Source of the DNA: Eubacteriales bacterium
GTDB lineage: Bacteria > Bacillota > Clostridia > Oscillospirales > Oscillospiraceae
NCBI GenBank assembly: GCA_030528965.1
Contig: JAUMXS010000069.1
Location: forward strand, 1-6,855
Reading direction: 5' to 3'
DNA: 6,855 nt
Shown here: positions 1-5,727 of the stretch, piece after piece
Layout of the letters: each line of letters starts with the position of its first letter
Numbering within the stretch: position 1 is the stretch's first letter
Program-made: the position numbers and the translations under genes
Notes under the pieces: model-generated
Databases searched by the model: none
What the model was told of the DNA's origin: nothing
The model's input: only the letters and a program-made list of their open reading frames with translations

Positions 1-97
1 TCAAAAACCTCAACCAAACTCCTGAACAACCTTACTGACCTCAAACCACCTCCGCCAAAATGTACTCCGAAGGTTTCACGGGACAAGAAAAACAAGC
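1..97. other. A/C-rich left edge, no supported gene
   Basis: The first 60 bases are almost free of G on the + strand and rich in A and C. One + frame stays open from base 1 to a stop at 145-147, but it runs straight through the terminator palindrome and would read a Lys/Pro/Thr-rich peptide resembling nothing I recognise. Another + frame stops at 36-38 after only 11 codons and could be the last residues of a gene lying to the left. Neither has other support. A G-poor, C-containing stretch could also act as a Rho-loading region on a rightward transcript; that is only an inference from composition. Confidence 0.3.
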
Positions 98-133
98 AAG
101 AAGAAAGCCGTGCATATGCACGGCTTTCTTCTT
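98..133. terminator. Bidirectional intrinsic terminator (36-bp perfect palindrome)
   Basis: Bases 98-133 are their own reverse complement, centred between 115 and 116, with a GC-rich inner core (AAAGCCGTGCA / TGCACGGCTTT). On the minus strand the stem is followed by a T-rich tail (bases 97 down to about 84), as expected for a terminator of the leftward membrane protein gene, whose stop codon lies 20 bp away. On the + strand the 3' arm is itself pyrimidine-rich and ends in a short T run, so it may also end a gene entering from the left. The TA-centred perfect symmetry means the RNA loop must open a few central pairs. Confidence 0.8.
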
Positions 134-153
134 TACATATCATTTAATGTTTA

Positions 154-912
154 TCAGGCAAAAAAGGGTTCTTCCCATTCAGAACAGGTATGACCGGAAA
201 TCGCATTATAGTATCCGGCATAGGTCAGTTCTTTGTACGGAATGACCCACAGATTCACCAGAGGAATCGAAGCAAGAAGCGTCCATCCCAGGAAGCTCAG
301 GTCCAGAACAAAGAGCTCCATCTTCCGTCCCTGCATCAGTACTTTACTCTCCTTAATGCAGCGTGAAGCCGTCCAGTCGGGATGATCCAGCAGCAGATAA
401 AGGGCCTGACGGTATCGATATGCTGCGATGATTCCCGGCACAAAGAAGAGCAGCCCCCACAGAAACACAAAGATTCCTGTCAGGACCTCGAGAAGGATCA
501 CACGGAAAAAGATCCCGAATCCATCCAGCAGGTTTCCGTAGCACACAGGTAAGTGTCGGACCGCATTCAGGCTGAATATGATATAGCCCACATTCAGGAT
601 TAGCAGAATCAGAGACAAGGCCACATTCAGGATGTTGGCACCGAACCCCACCCTGTTCTGAACGATCATTTCCATCTCGGAAAAGAATAAAAACGCATCA
701 TCCCAGGTTTCCAACTGCCCGCTCTCCAGAGCCTCCTGCAGATTCGCCATCGCCCAGGCTTCCAGTTCGGGCGGGCTCATCAGTTGAGCAGAAAGGGTAA
801 AGATAACATATGACATTACCGTAACGATCAATGCCATAATGATCGGCGACGGTTTGGTTCCGCGGATGCACTGTTTCGCCTGTGTTTTGATTGCCGCACG
901 ATTTGTTGTCAT
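154..912 (-). CDS. DUF975 family integral membrane protein
   Basis: This gene encodes a 252-residue membrane protein of unknown function. Family assignment rests on recognised pattern: an N-terminal NRAAIKTQAK stretch before the first membrane segment, and a C-terminal half reading FFVPGIIAAYRYRQALYLL, then LDHPDWTASRCIKESKVLM-GRK, then LFVLDLSFLGW and WVIPYKELTYAGYY, all typical of DUF975. Hydrophobic segments lie near residues 22-45, 92-116, 132-165 and 198-227. Residues 46-88 form an acidic, probably extracytoplasmic loop rich in Glu/Asp. I chose ATG at 912 over an in-frame GTG at 921 because AAAGGAAG (928-921) sits 8 bp upstream of the ATG and overlaps the GTG. It is transcribed alone and away from nrdD, and ends at the palindromic terminator. 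Length is normal for the family. The link to neighbouring genes is probably only positional. Confidence 0.85.
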   Translation of the reverse strand: MTTNRAAIKTQAKQCIRGTKPSPIIMALIVTVMSYVIFTLSAQLMSPPELEAWAMANLQEALESGQLETWDDAFLFFSEMEMIVQNRVGFGANILNVALSLILLILNVGYIIFSLNAVRHLPVCYGNLLDGFGIFFRVILLEVLTGIFVFLWGLLFFVPGIIAAYRYRQALYLLLDHPDWTASRCIKESKVLMQGRKMELFVLDLSFLGWTLLASIPLVNLWVIPYKELTYAGYYNAISGHTCSEWEEPFFA

Positions 913-920
913 CACGCACA

Positions 921-928
921 CTTCCTTT
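921..928 (-). promoter_or_regulatory. Ribosome binding site of the DUF975 gene
   Basis: On the minus strand AAAGGAAG lies 8 bases before ATG at 912. It decides the start, since the upstream in-frame GTG at 921-919 overlaps it. Confidence 0.65.
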
Positions 929-967
929 CGCAGTCAGTTTTTTCGGTTTTTCGCTTAAGTTCAACAC

Positions 968-996
968 ATTCTAGCACACTCTTTTATTTTTTGGAA
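968..996 (-). promoter_or_regulatory. Candidate promoter for the DUF975 gene
   Basis: On the minus strand TAGAAT (973-968) is preceded by TGC, giving an extended -10 element. The matching -35 position, 17 bp upstream (996-991), reads TTCCAA, a weak match to TTGACA. This would start transcription near 961, leaving a leader of about 50 bases. No alternative in the gap is better supported: a minus-strand TATAAT at 1041-1036 has no recognisable -35. Confidence 0.4.
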
Positions 997-1059
997 GAAC
1001 TATTCTAAAAATCACCCGCTGAATTGAAGAGGTATATTATAAAAATTGCGTACTTGCTC

Positions 1060-1088
1060 TTGACATATCTGTAAGAACGTTGTACCAT
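1060..1088 (+). promoter_or_regulatory. nrdD promoter (-35/-10)
   Basis: A perfect TTGACA (1060-1065) is followed after 17 bp by TACCAT (1083-1088), a 4/6 match to TATAAT. Transcription would begin near 1095, giving a leader of about 70 bases. Both candidate NrdR boxes overlap or directly follow the -10, which fits repression by occlusion. Confidence 0.6.
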
Positions 1089-1097
1089 ATTTATGTA
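1082..1097 (+). promoter_or_regulatory. Candidate upstream NrdR box (weak)
   Basis: GTACCATATTTATGTA shares about half of the positions of the NrdR consensus ACACWATATATWGTGT, mainly in the central CNATAT-T-W core. Taken alone it would not be convincing. Its support is its position: its core C (1085) lies exactly 31 bp from the core C (1116) of the much better downstream box, and NrdR boxes are known to come in pairs about three helical turns apart. It overlaps the -10 element. Confidence 0.4.
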
Positions 1098-1112
1098 TCT
1101 TGTAATTTTATT

Positions 1113-1128
1113 GCACAACATATTGTGT
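1113..1128 (+). promoter_or_regulatory. NrdR box upstream of nrdD
   Basis: GCACAACATATTGTGT matches the NrdR operator consensus ACACWATATATWGTGT at 14 of 16 positions and contains a perfect CACAA-N4-TTGTG dyad. NrdR is the Zn-finger/ATP-cone repressor of ribonucleotide reductase genes, and nrdD is a standard target. The box sits just downstream of the predicted transcription start and 36 bp before the nrdD start codon. A Rex operator was considered, but Rex half-sites face the other way (TTGTG first, CACAA second). Confidence 0.7.
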
Positions 1129-1151
1129 TCATCCTGTGTGATGAACGGTTC

Positions 1152-1157
1152 AGGAGG
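1152..1157 (+). promoter_or_regulatory. Ribosome binding site of nrdD
   Basis: A perfect AGGAGG lies 6 bases before ATG at 1164. It fixes the nrdD start and argues against an in-frame ATG at 1080, which lies inside the promoter region. Confidence 0.85.
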
Positions 1158-1163
1158 CTCATC

Positions 1164-3473
1164 ATGCTGAGTTACATCATCAAACGTGACGGTCGCCAGG
1201 TTCCCTTTGACGCAGAAAAGATCACAGACGCCATATCCAAGGCCTTTGCGGCAACCTACAAGCCCGACAGCCGTGATATCGCCGCTCGTCTGACCAACGA
1301 GGTCTGTGTCGTACTGGATAAAGAAGGAGTCGAAGCTCCGGAAGTTGAACATGTTCAGGACGTCGTGGAACGCATCCTCATGGACAACGGCTATGTTCAG
1401 ACGGCCAAAGCCTACATTCTCTATCGCGCAGAACGCAGCAAAGTGCGTGAAATGAATTCCCGCCTTATGCAGACCTATGAAGAAATCACCTTTGCTGATG
1501 CCAAGGATTCCGATGTAAAGCGCGAAAACGCCAACATCAACGCCGATACCGCCATGGGTGTCATGCTCAAATACGGTTCCGAGGGTGCCAAGCAGTTCTA
1601 TAACATGTTTGTCCTCAAGCCGGAGCATTCCCGTGCGCACTCGGATGGTGACATCCACATTCACGATCTGGACTTCCTCACCCTCACCACCACCTGCACG
1701 CAGATTGACATCATCAAGCTTTTCCGCGGCGGCTTCTGCACCGGCCATGGTCATCTGCGTGAGCCCAACGATATCAGTTCCTACTCTGCGCTCTGCTGCA
1801 TCGCAATTCAGTCCAACCAGAACGATCAGCACGGCGGTCAGAGCATTGTAAACTTTGACTACGGCATGGGTGAAGGTGTCCGCAAGACCTTTAAGCGCCT
1901 CTATCGTCAGAATCTCGCAAAAGCCCTCATGCTCTGGTACGATCTGGAAGATCCCGAGGATGATATTCGCGCTATGATCGACGAGATCGAAAAGGCCACG
2001 GGCCTTTTCCCCACGCTCGAAGGCATTGAAGCCTATCAGGCCGCCGAGCTTCCCAAGCTCATTGATAAGTACGGCGAAGATGGCATGAAGCGCGTGCAGG
2101 AAACGGCTTACCATTATGCCTGCAAGGAGACGGATCGCGCCACCTATCAGGCCATGGAAGCGTTTATCCACAACCTCAACACCATGCACTCCCGCGCCGG
2201 TGCCCAGACGCCGTTCTCTTCCATCAACTACGGTATGGACACATCTCCCGAAGGACGCATGGTCATCAAGAATGTCCTTCTTGCCACCGAAGCCGGTCTG
2301 GGCAATAGTGAGACCCCCATCTTCCCCATCCAGATCTTCCGCGTGAAGAAGGGCGTTTCCCGTGATCCCGGTGATCCGAACTATGATCTCTTCAAGCTTG
2401 CCTGCCGTGTATCGGCCAAGCGTCTTTTCCCCAATTTCTCTTTTATGGATGCCCCCTTCAACGATCGCTATTACAAGGGCACTCCCGAAACGGAGATCGC
2501 TTACATGGGCTGCCGCACGCGTGTCATCGGTAACAGTTACGATCCCACCCGTGAAATCTCCAACGGACGCGGCAATCTGTCCTTCACTTCAATCAATCTC
2601 CCGCGTATTGCCATCAAATCCGGCGGCAACATCGATGTTTTCTTCGAAAACTTTAATGCAAAAATCGATCTCGTGATCGATCAGCTTTTGGAGCGTTTTG
2701 AGATCCAATGCCGTAAACGCGTAAAGAACTTCCCCTTCCTCATGGGACAGGGCGTCTGGATCGACAGCGACAAGCTTGACTGGGAAGATGAAGTACGCGA
2801 AGTTCTCAAGCACGGTACGCTCTCCATTGGTTTCATCGGTCTGGCCGAGACCCTGGTTGCCCTGACCGGTCATCATCACGGTGAAAACGAAAAGAGCCAG
2901 GCGCTTGGTCTGGAAATCGTCGGACACCTGCGTGCCCGCTGCGACGAAGCCTCCCGGAAGTACGGTCTGAACTTCACCTGTCTTGCCACCCCCGCCGAAG
3001 GTCTCTCCGGACGATTTGTCCGCATAGATCGTGAGCGTTTCGGTGTCATTCCCGGCGTCACAGATCGTGAATACTACACCAACAGTTTCCACATCCCCGT
3101 CTACTTCCCAATCACCGCTTTCGAAAAGATCAAGCTGGAAGCTCCCTATCATGCGCTCACCAACGCCGGTCATATCACCTATGTTGAGATGGACGGCGAT
3201 CCTACCGATAACCTCGAAGCTTTCGAAAAGGTTGTCCGCTGCATGGCCGATTCCGGAATTGGTTACGGCGCTATCAATCATCCGCTTGACCGTGACCCCA
3301 TCTGTGGTTTTTCCGGAATTATTAAGGACGTGTGTCCCGGCTGCGGCCGTCACGAGGACGACGTCCCGTTCGAACGCATTCGCCGCATCACCGGTTACCT
3401 TGTCGGAACGCTGGATCGTTTCAACAACGCCAAGCGCGCCGAAGTACAAGACCGCGTAAAACACACCTCCTGA
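1164..3473 (+). CDS. nrdD: Anaerobic (class III) ribonucleoside-triphosphate reductase
   Basis: This 769-residue cytoplasmic enzyme reduces ribonucleoside triphosphates to deoxyribonucleotides using an oxygen-sensitive glycyl radical. An N-terminal ATP-cone (about residues 2-90, from YIIKRDGRQVPFDAEKI) provides allosteric control. The catalytic barrel follows, with SALCCIAIQSNQNDQHGGQS (Cys211/212), NTMHSRAGAQTPFSSINYG (from 339) and YMGCRTRVIGNSY (Cys450, likely the active-site thiyl position). The C-terminus has RRITGYLVG, predicting the radical on Gly744, and a zinc-site region with Cys714, Cys724 and Cys727. The usual first Cys of the paired CxxC motifs appears to be Asp711. Start is set by AGGAGG at 1152; the in-frame ATG at 1080 would add 28 residues encoded by promoter DNA. 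Codon use strongly favours C-ending codons, more than in neighbouring genes, suggesting high expression. nrdG follows after 29 bp. NrdR control is likely. Confidence 0.97.
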   Translation: MLSYIIKRDGRQVPFDAEKITDAISKAFAATYKPDSRDIAARLTNEVCVVLDKEGVEAPEVEHVQDVVERILMDNGYVQTAKAYILYRAERSKVREMNSRLMQTYEEITFADAKDSDVKRENANINADTAMGVMLKYGSEGAKQFYNMFVLKPEHSRAHSDGDIHIHDLDFLTLTTTCTQIDIIKLFRGGFCTGHGHLREPNDISSYSALCCIAIQSNQNDQHGGQSIVNFDYGMGEGVRKTFKRLYRQNLAKALMLWYDLEDPEDDIRAMIDEIEKATGLFPTLEGIEAYQAAELPKLIDKYGEDGMKRVQETAYHYACKETDRATYQAMEAFIHNLNTMHSRAGAQTPFSSINYGMDTSPEGRMVIKNVLLATEAGLGNSETPIFPIQIFRVKKGVSRDPGDPNYDLFKLACRVSAKRLFPNFSFMDAPFNDRYYKGTPETEIAYMGCRTRVIGNSYDPTREISNGRGNLSFTSINLPRIAIKSGGNIDVFFENFNAKIDLVIDQLLERFEIQCRKRVKNFPFLMGQGVWIDSDKLDWEDEVREVLKHGTLSIGFIGLAETLVALTGHHHGENEKSQALGLEIVGHLRARCDEASRKYGLNFTCLATPAEGLSGRFVRIDRERFGVIPGVTDREYYTNSFHIPVYFPITAFEKIKLEAPYHALTNAGHITYVEMDGDPTDNLEAFEKVVRCMADSGIGYGAINHPLDRDPICGFSGIIKDVCPGCGRHEDDVPFERIRRITGYLVGTLDRFNNAKRAEVQDRVKHTS

Positions 3474-3502
3474 ACTTCCATTGATCCGCGCGAGGAAGAG
3501 TT

Positions 3503-3991
3503 ATGCGTATCGCAAATTATATACAAGATTCTATAGTTGACGGTCCGGGAATACGGTTTACTCTTTTCGTCCAGGGATGTCCCCACATGTGTGAAGGCTG
3601 TCATAACCCGCAGACCCATGATGAAAACGGGGGTCGCGAAATGAGCACGGACGAAATCATTCGTGAAATGCTCAAAAATCCCCTTCTGGACGGATTAACG
3701 CTCTCCGGAGGCGAGCCCTTTGCACAGGCGTCGGACTGTGCCGTCATCGCCCGCACAGCCAAAGAACACGGGCTGAATGTCTGGGCCTATTCGGGATGGA
3801 CGCTGGAAGAACTTCTTGCCAGTGAAGATCCCGGCGTATCCGAACTTTTGTCCTTCTGCGATGTTCTGATTGACGGTCCCTTTGTTCTTTCGGAACGCAC
3901 ACTCAATCTCCGCTGGCGCGGCAGCAGCAATCAGCGGGTTTTGAATGTTCCGGCAAGCCTCGCTTCCAAGTCTGCTGTATCTGCTTTATAA
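3503..3991 (+). CDS. nrdG: Anaerobic ribonucleotide reductase activating protein (radical SAM)
   Basis: This 162-residue activase uses a 4Fe-4S cluster and S-adenosylmethionine to create the glycyl radical on NrdD. The radical SAM signature is seen as CPHMCEGCHN (Cys26, Cys30, Cys33, spacing CX3CX2C), preceded by the typical SIVDGPGIRFTLFVQG. The SAM-binding LSGGEP motif follows near residues 73-78, and the C-terminus carries the family's RWRGSSNQRVLNVP stretch. Length is normal for NrdG. A GAGGAAG ribosome binding site lies just before the ATG. The gene follows nrdD by 29 bp with no terminator between, so the pair is probably one operon under the same promoter. Nothing looks damaged or missing. 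Confidence 0.97.
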   Translation: MRIANYIQDSIVDGPGIRFTLFVQGCPHMCEGCHNPQTHDENGGREMSTDEIIREMLKNPLLDGLTLSGGEPFAQASDCAVIARTAKEHGLNVWAYSGWTLEELLASEDPGVSELLSFCDVLIDGPFVLSERTLNLRWRGSSNQRVLNVPASLASKSAVSAL

Positions 3992-4006
3992 TTCATCATA
4001 CTCATT

Positions 4007-4037
4007 ATTTTCGGCCGGCCGTATACCGGCCGAAAAT
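4007..4037. terminator. Hairpin after nrdG, possible terminator
   Basis: A perfect 12-bp stem (4007-4018 with 4026-4037) encloses a 7-base loop, CCGTATA. The core is CGGCCGG/CCGGCCG. It lies 15 bp after the nrdG stop and 59 bp before cobT. The outer arms are T on the 5' side and A on the 3' side, the reverse of a classical A-stem-T terminator, and the following bases (TCTTATCC) are only mildly T-rich. It could be a weak terminator, a transcript-stabilising 3' hairpin, or a processing site separating nrdDG from the cob genes. Confidence 0.5.
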
Positions 4038-4096
4038 TCTTATCCCCGACGGGAAAACGCCACTTTCTTAACTTCTCCTCCGAGAAAGGTTCTGTC

Positions 4097-5158
4097 ATGC
4101 AGCTTCAGGATGTTATAAAACAAATCACACCGCCCGATTCCGTTTCCGCTGACGCCGCGCGCCGTCAATGGGACTCTCTGGCAAAGCCGCTGGGCAGTTT
4201 GGGACTGCTTGAGAATGCCGTTGTACGTATGGCGGCATTAAAGGGCAGCAAAGACGTTCACATCGATAATAATCGGATGCTTTTGGTCTTCTGTGCCGAC
4301 AACGGAGTTGTTTCGCAGGGTGTAACACATTGCGGTCCTCATGTTACCGCCGCTGTAGCCTGTTCACTCGGACTGGGTGAAAGCACCGTATGCCACATGG
4401 CCCGTTCTTCCCGATGCAGCGTATGTGCCGTCGATGTCGGTATTTTTGACTTCTCTGGCGCTCCCGGGGTATTGAACCGCCGTATACGAAACGGTACGGG
4501 TGATATTTCGCAGGGTCCGGCCATGTCACGCGCTGAATGCCAGAGAGCAATTATGGTCGGTGTTGAACTGGTTCATGAACTCGCCAAAACCAACACTTCG
4601 ATTATTGCTGCCGGGGAAATGGGCATCGGGAACACTACCGCCAGCAGTGCCGTGGCAAGTGTATTGCTCAATCGCTCGGTGGAGGATATGACAGGCCGGG
4701 GATCCGGTCTGTCCGATGAAGGACTCATCCGAAAAGTCCGGGCTATTCGTTCGGCCGTTTTATGCAATCAGCCGAACGCCGCTGATCCTCTCGACGTGAT
4801 GAGCAAACTGGGAAGTCTTGATATGGCCGCCATGTGCGGTGTGTTTCTCGGCGGTGCCGCATGCGGCATTCCTGTTCTGCTGGACGGATTTATCAGCGGC
4901 GTTGCCGCACTCTGTGCGCTTAGGCTATGCCCAGAGTCACATAAGGCCATGTTTGCCAGCCATGTATCAGCCGAACCTGCGGCGCGGGCCGTTCTGGATG
5001 CTCTGGACCTCCATCCGATCATCTCTGCGGATATGCGTCTTGGAGAAGGCAGCGGCGCCGTCGCCGCGCTCCCGCTTCTGGATATGGCGCTCGCAGTCTA
5101 CCACAGCGGGCATACCTTCGAGCAGCTCGGCATCGATGCCTATACGCCCCAGAATTGA
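4097..5158 (+). CDS. cobT: Nicotinate-nucleotide-dimethylbenzimidazole phosphoribosyltransferase
   Basis: This 353-residue cytoplasmic enzyme transfers phosphoribose from nicotinate mononucleotide to 5,6-dimethylbenzimidazole or another base, forming the alpha-ribotide used as the cobalamin lower ligand. Visible family motifs are SLAKPLGSLGLLE (28-39), FCADNGVVSQGV (65-76), GEMGIGNTT (173-181), TGRGSGLSDEGL (199-210), PVLLDGFISG (259-268), SHVSAEP (288-294) and RLGEGSGA (314-321). The last contains Glu317, the same number as the catalytic base of the Salmonella enzyme, and Glu174 is also kept. Length matches the family. GAAAGG (4084-4089) sits 7 bp before the ATG. cobU follows after 12 bp, so the two are surely cotranscribed. 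No cobalamin riboswitch fits in the 105-bp gap upstream. The aromatic base actually used cannot be read from sequence alone. Confidence 0.96.
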   Translation: MQLQDVIKQITPPDSVSADAARRQWDSLAKPLGSLGLLENAVVRMAALKGSKDVHIDNNRMLLVFCADNGVVSQGVTHCGPHVTAAVACSLGLGESTVCHMARSSRCSVCAVDVGIFDFSGAPGVLNRRIRNGTGDISQGPAMSRAECQRAIMVGVELVHELAKTNTSIIAAGEMGIGNTTASSAVASVLLNRSVEDMTGRGSGLSDEGLIRKVRAIRSAVLCNQPNAADPLDVMSKLGSLDMAAMCGVFLGGAACGIPVLLDGFISGVAALCALRLCPESHKAMFASHVSAEPAARAVLDALDLHPIISADMRLGEGSGAVAALPLLDMALAVYHSGHTFEQLGIDAYTPQN

Positions 5159-5170
5159 GGGTACCTTATT

Positions 5171-5686
5171 ATGATGACATTGATTATCGGCGGAGCCGGA
5201 AGCGGAAAAAGCGAGTTTGCAGAAACGATTCTTCAGCGTTCTCCCGGTCCGCACCTTTATATTGCGACCATGCTTCCCTTCGATGAGGAAAGCCTTCGGC
5301 GCATAGAACGCCACCGTGCTCTGCGTGCCGGCAAAGGCTTTGAAGCGCTGGAATGCTACACGAATCTTGAAAAAGCAGCAGAAAGACTTTCCTTTAACGG
5401 AGGCATTCTGCTGGAATGCCTCGGCACCTTGCTTGCCAACGAGTTTTTCCGGCCGGAAGGCGGAGGAAAACAGGCTGTTCTGTCCGGAATAGGCGCTCTT
5501 CGCAAAAAATGCAGTGAGCTGATCATTGTAACAAATGAAGTCTTTTCAGGCGGAACAGACTACGAAGGAGATACGCTTCTCTGGATGACTGAACTTGCCG
5601 GTATAAATCGTATGCTGGCAGAGGACGCAGGCCGGGTCATCGAAACCGTCTGCGGCTGTCCCAACATTCTAAAAGGTCAGCTTTAA
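5171..5686 (+). CDS. cobU: Adenosylcobinamide kinase / adenosylcobinamide-phosphate guanylyltransferase
   Basis: This 171-residue bifunctional enzyme phosphorylates adenosylcobinamide and then attaches GMP, giving the AdoCbi-GDP that CobS joins to the CobT product. The P-loop is GGAGSGKS (residues 7-14). IERHRALR contains His48, the position that carries the GMP intermediate in this family (His46 in Salmonella). ILLECLG (Glu82) and VTNEVFSGG (120-128) are the usual downstream motifs, and the C-terminus ends in the family-like NILKG. The protein is slightly shorter than the Salmonella type and has AGS where proteobacterial forms have ARS. Two adjacent ATGs exist; 5171 fits better because the weak GAGG (5157-5160) that overlaps the cobT stop is 10 bp upstream. 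The poor ribosome site and 12-bp gap suggest translational coupling to cobT. Confidence 0.94.
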   Translation: MMTLIIGGAGSGKSEFAETILQRSPGPHLYIATMLPFDEESLRRIERHRALRAGKGFEALECYTNLEKAAERLSFNGGILLECLGTLLANEFFRPEGGGKQAVLSGIGALRKKCSELIIVTNEVFSGGTDYEGDTLLWMTELAGINRMLAEDAGRVIETVCGCPNILKGQL

Positions 5687-5712
5687 AGTTTTATTCTAAA
5701 CAATCCAATCCG

Positions 5713-5719
5713 AAAGGAG
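5713..5719 (+). promoter_or_regulatory. Ribosome binding site of the amrA-like gene
   Basis: AAAGGAG lies 8 bases before ATG at 5728 and sets the start of the gene that runs off the right edge. Confidence 0.75.
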
Positions 5720-5727
5720 ACGATTCC

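Noticed and set aside
60..245. 61-codon + strand frame across the terminator
   Set aside because: It runs through the palindrome and the 3' end of the leftward DUF975 gene, has no ribosome binding site, and resembles no protein.
1111..1130. Rex (redox) operator at the nrdD promoter
   Set aside because: The dyad is CACAA...TTGTG, whereas Rex sites read TTGTG...CACAA; the NrdR consensus fits far better.
1080..1163. Upstream in-frame ATG that would extend NrdD by 28 residues
   Set aside because: The extension lies over the -10 region and the NrdR box, is unlike NrdD N-termini, and the perfect AGGAGG serves the ATG at 1164.
1005..2189. 394-codon open frame antisense to nrdD
   Set aside because: It lies opposite the confidently identified nrdD and its promoter. 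The protein shows no recognisable family, and long antisense frames are expected opposite genes with strong C-ending codon bias.
2589..3464. 291-codon open frame antisense to the 3' part of nrdD
   Set aside because: Same cause: a shadow of nrdD codon bias, with no family resemblance and opposing an intact conserved gene.
3964..3992. TATAAT at 3987-3992 as a cobT promoter
   Set aside because: It overlaps the nrdG stop codon, the -35 position (TTCCAA) is weak, and the resulting transcript would start with the hairpin. Chance match cannot be excluded.
3992..4096. Cobalamin riboswitch before cobT
   Set aside because: The gap is only 105 bp and already holds the hairpin; cobalamin riboswitches are around 200 bases and no B12-box-like sequence was seen.
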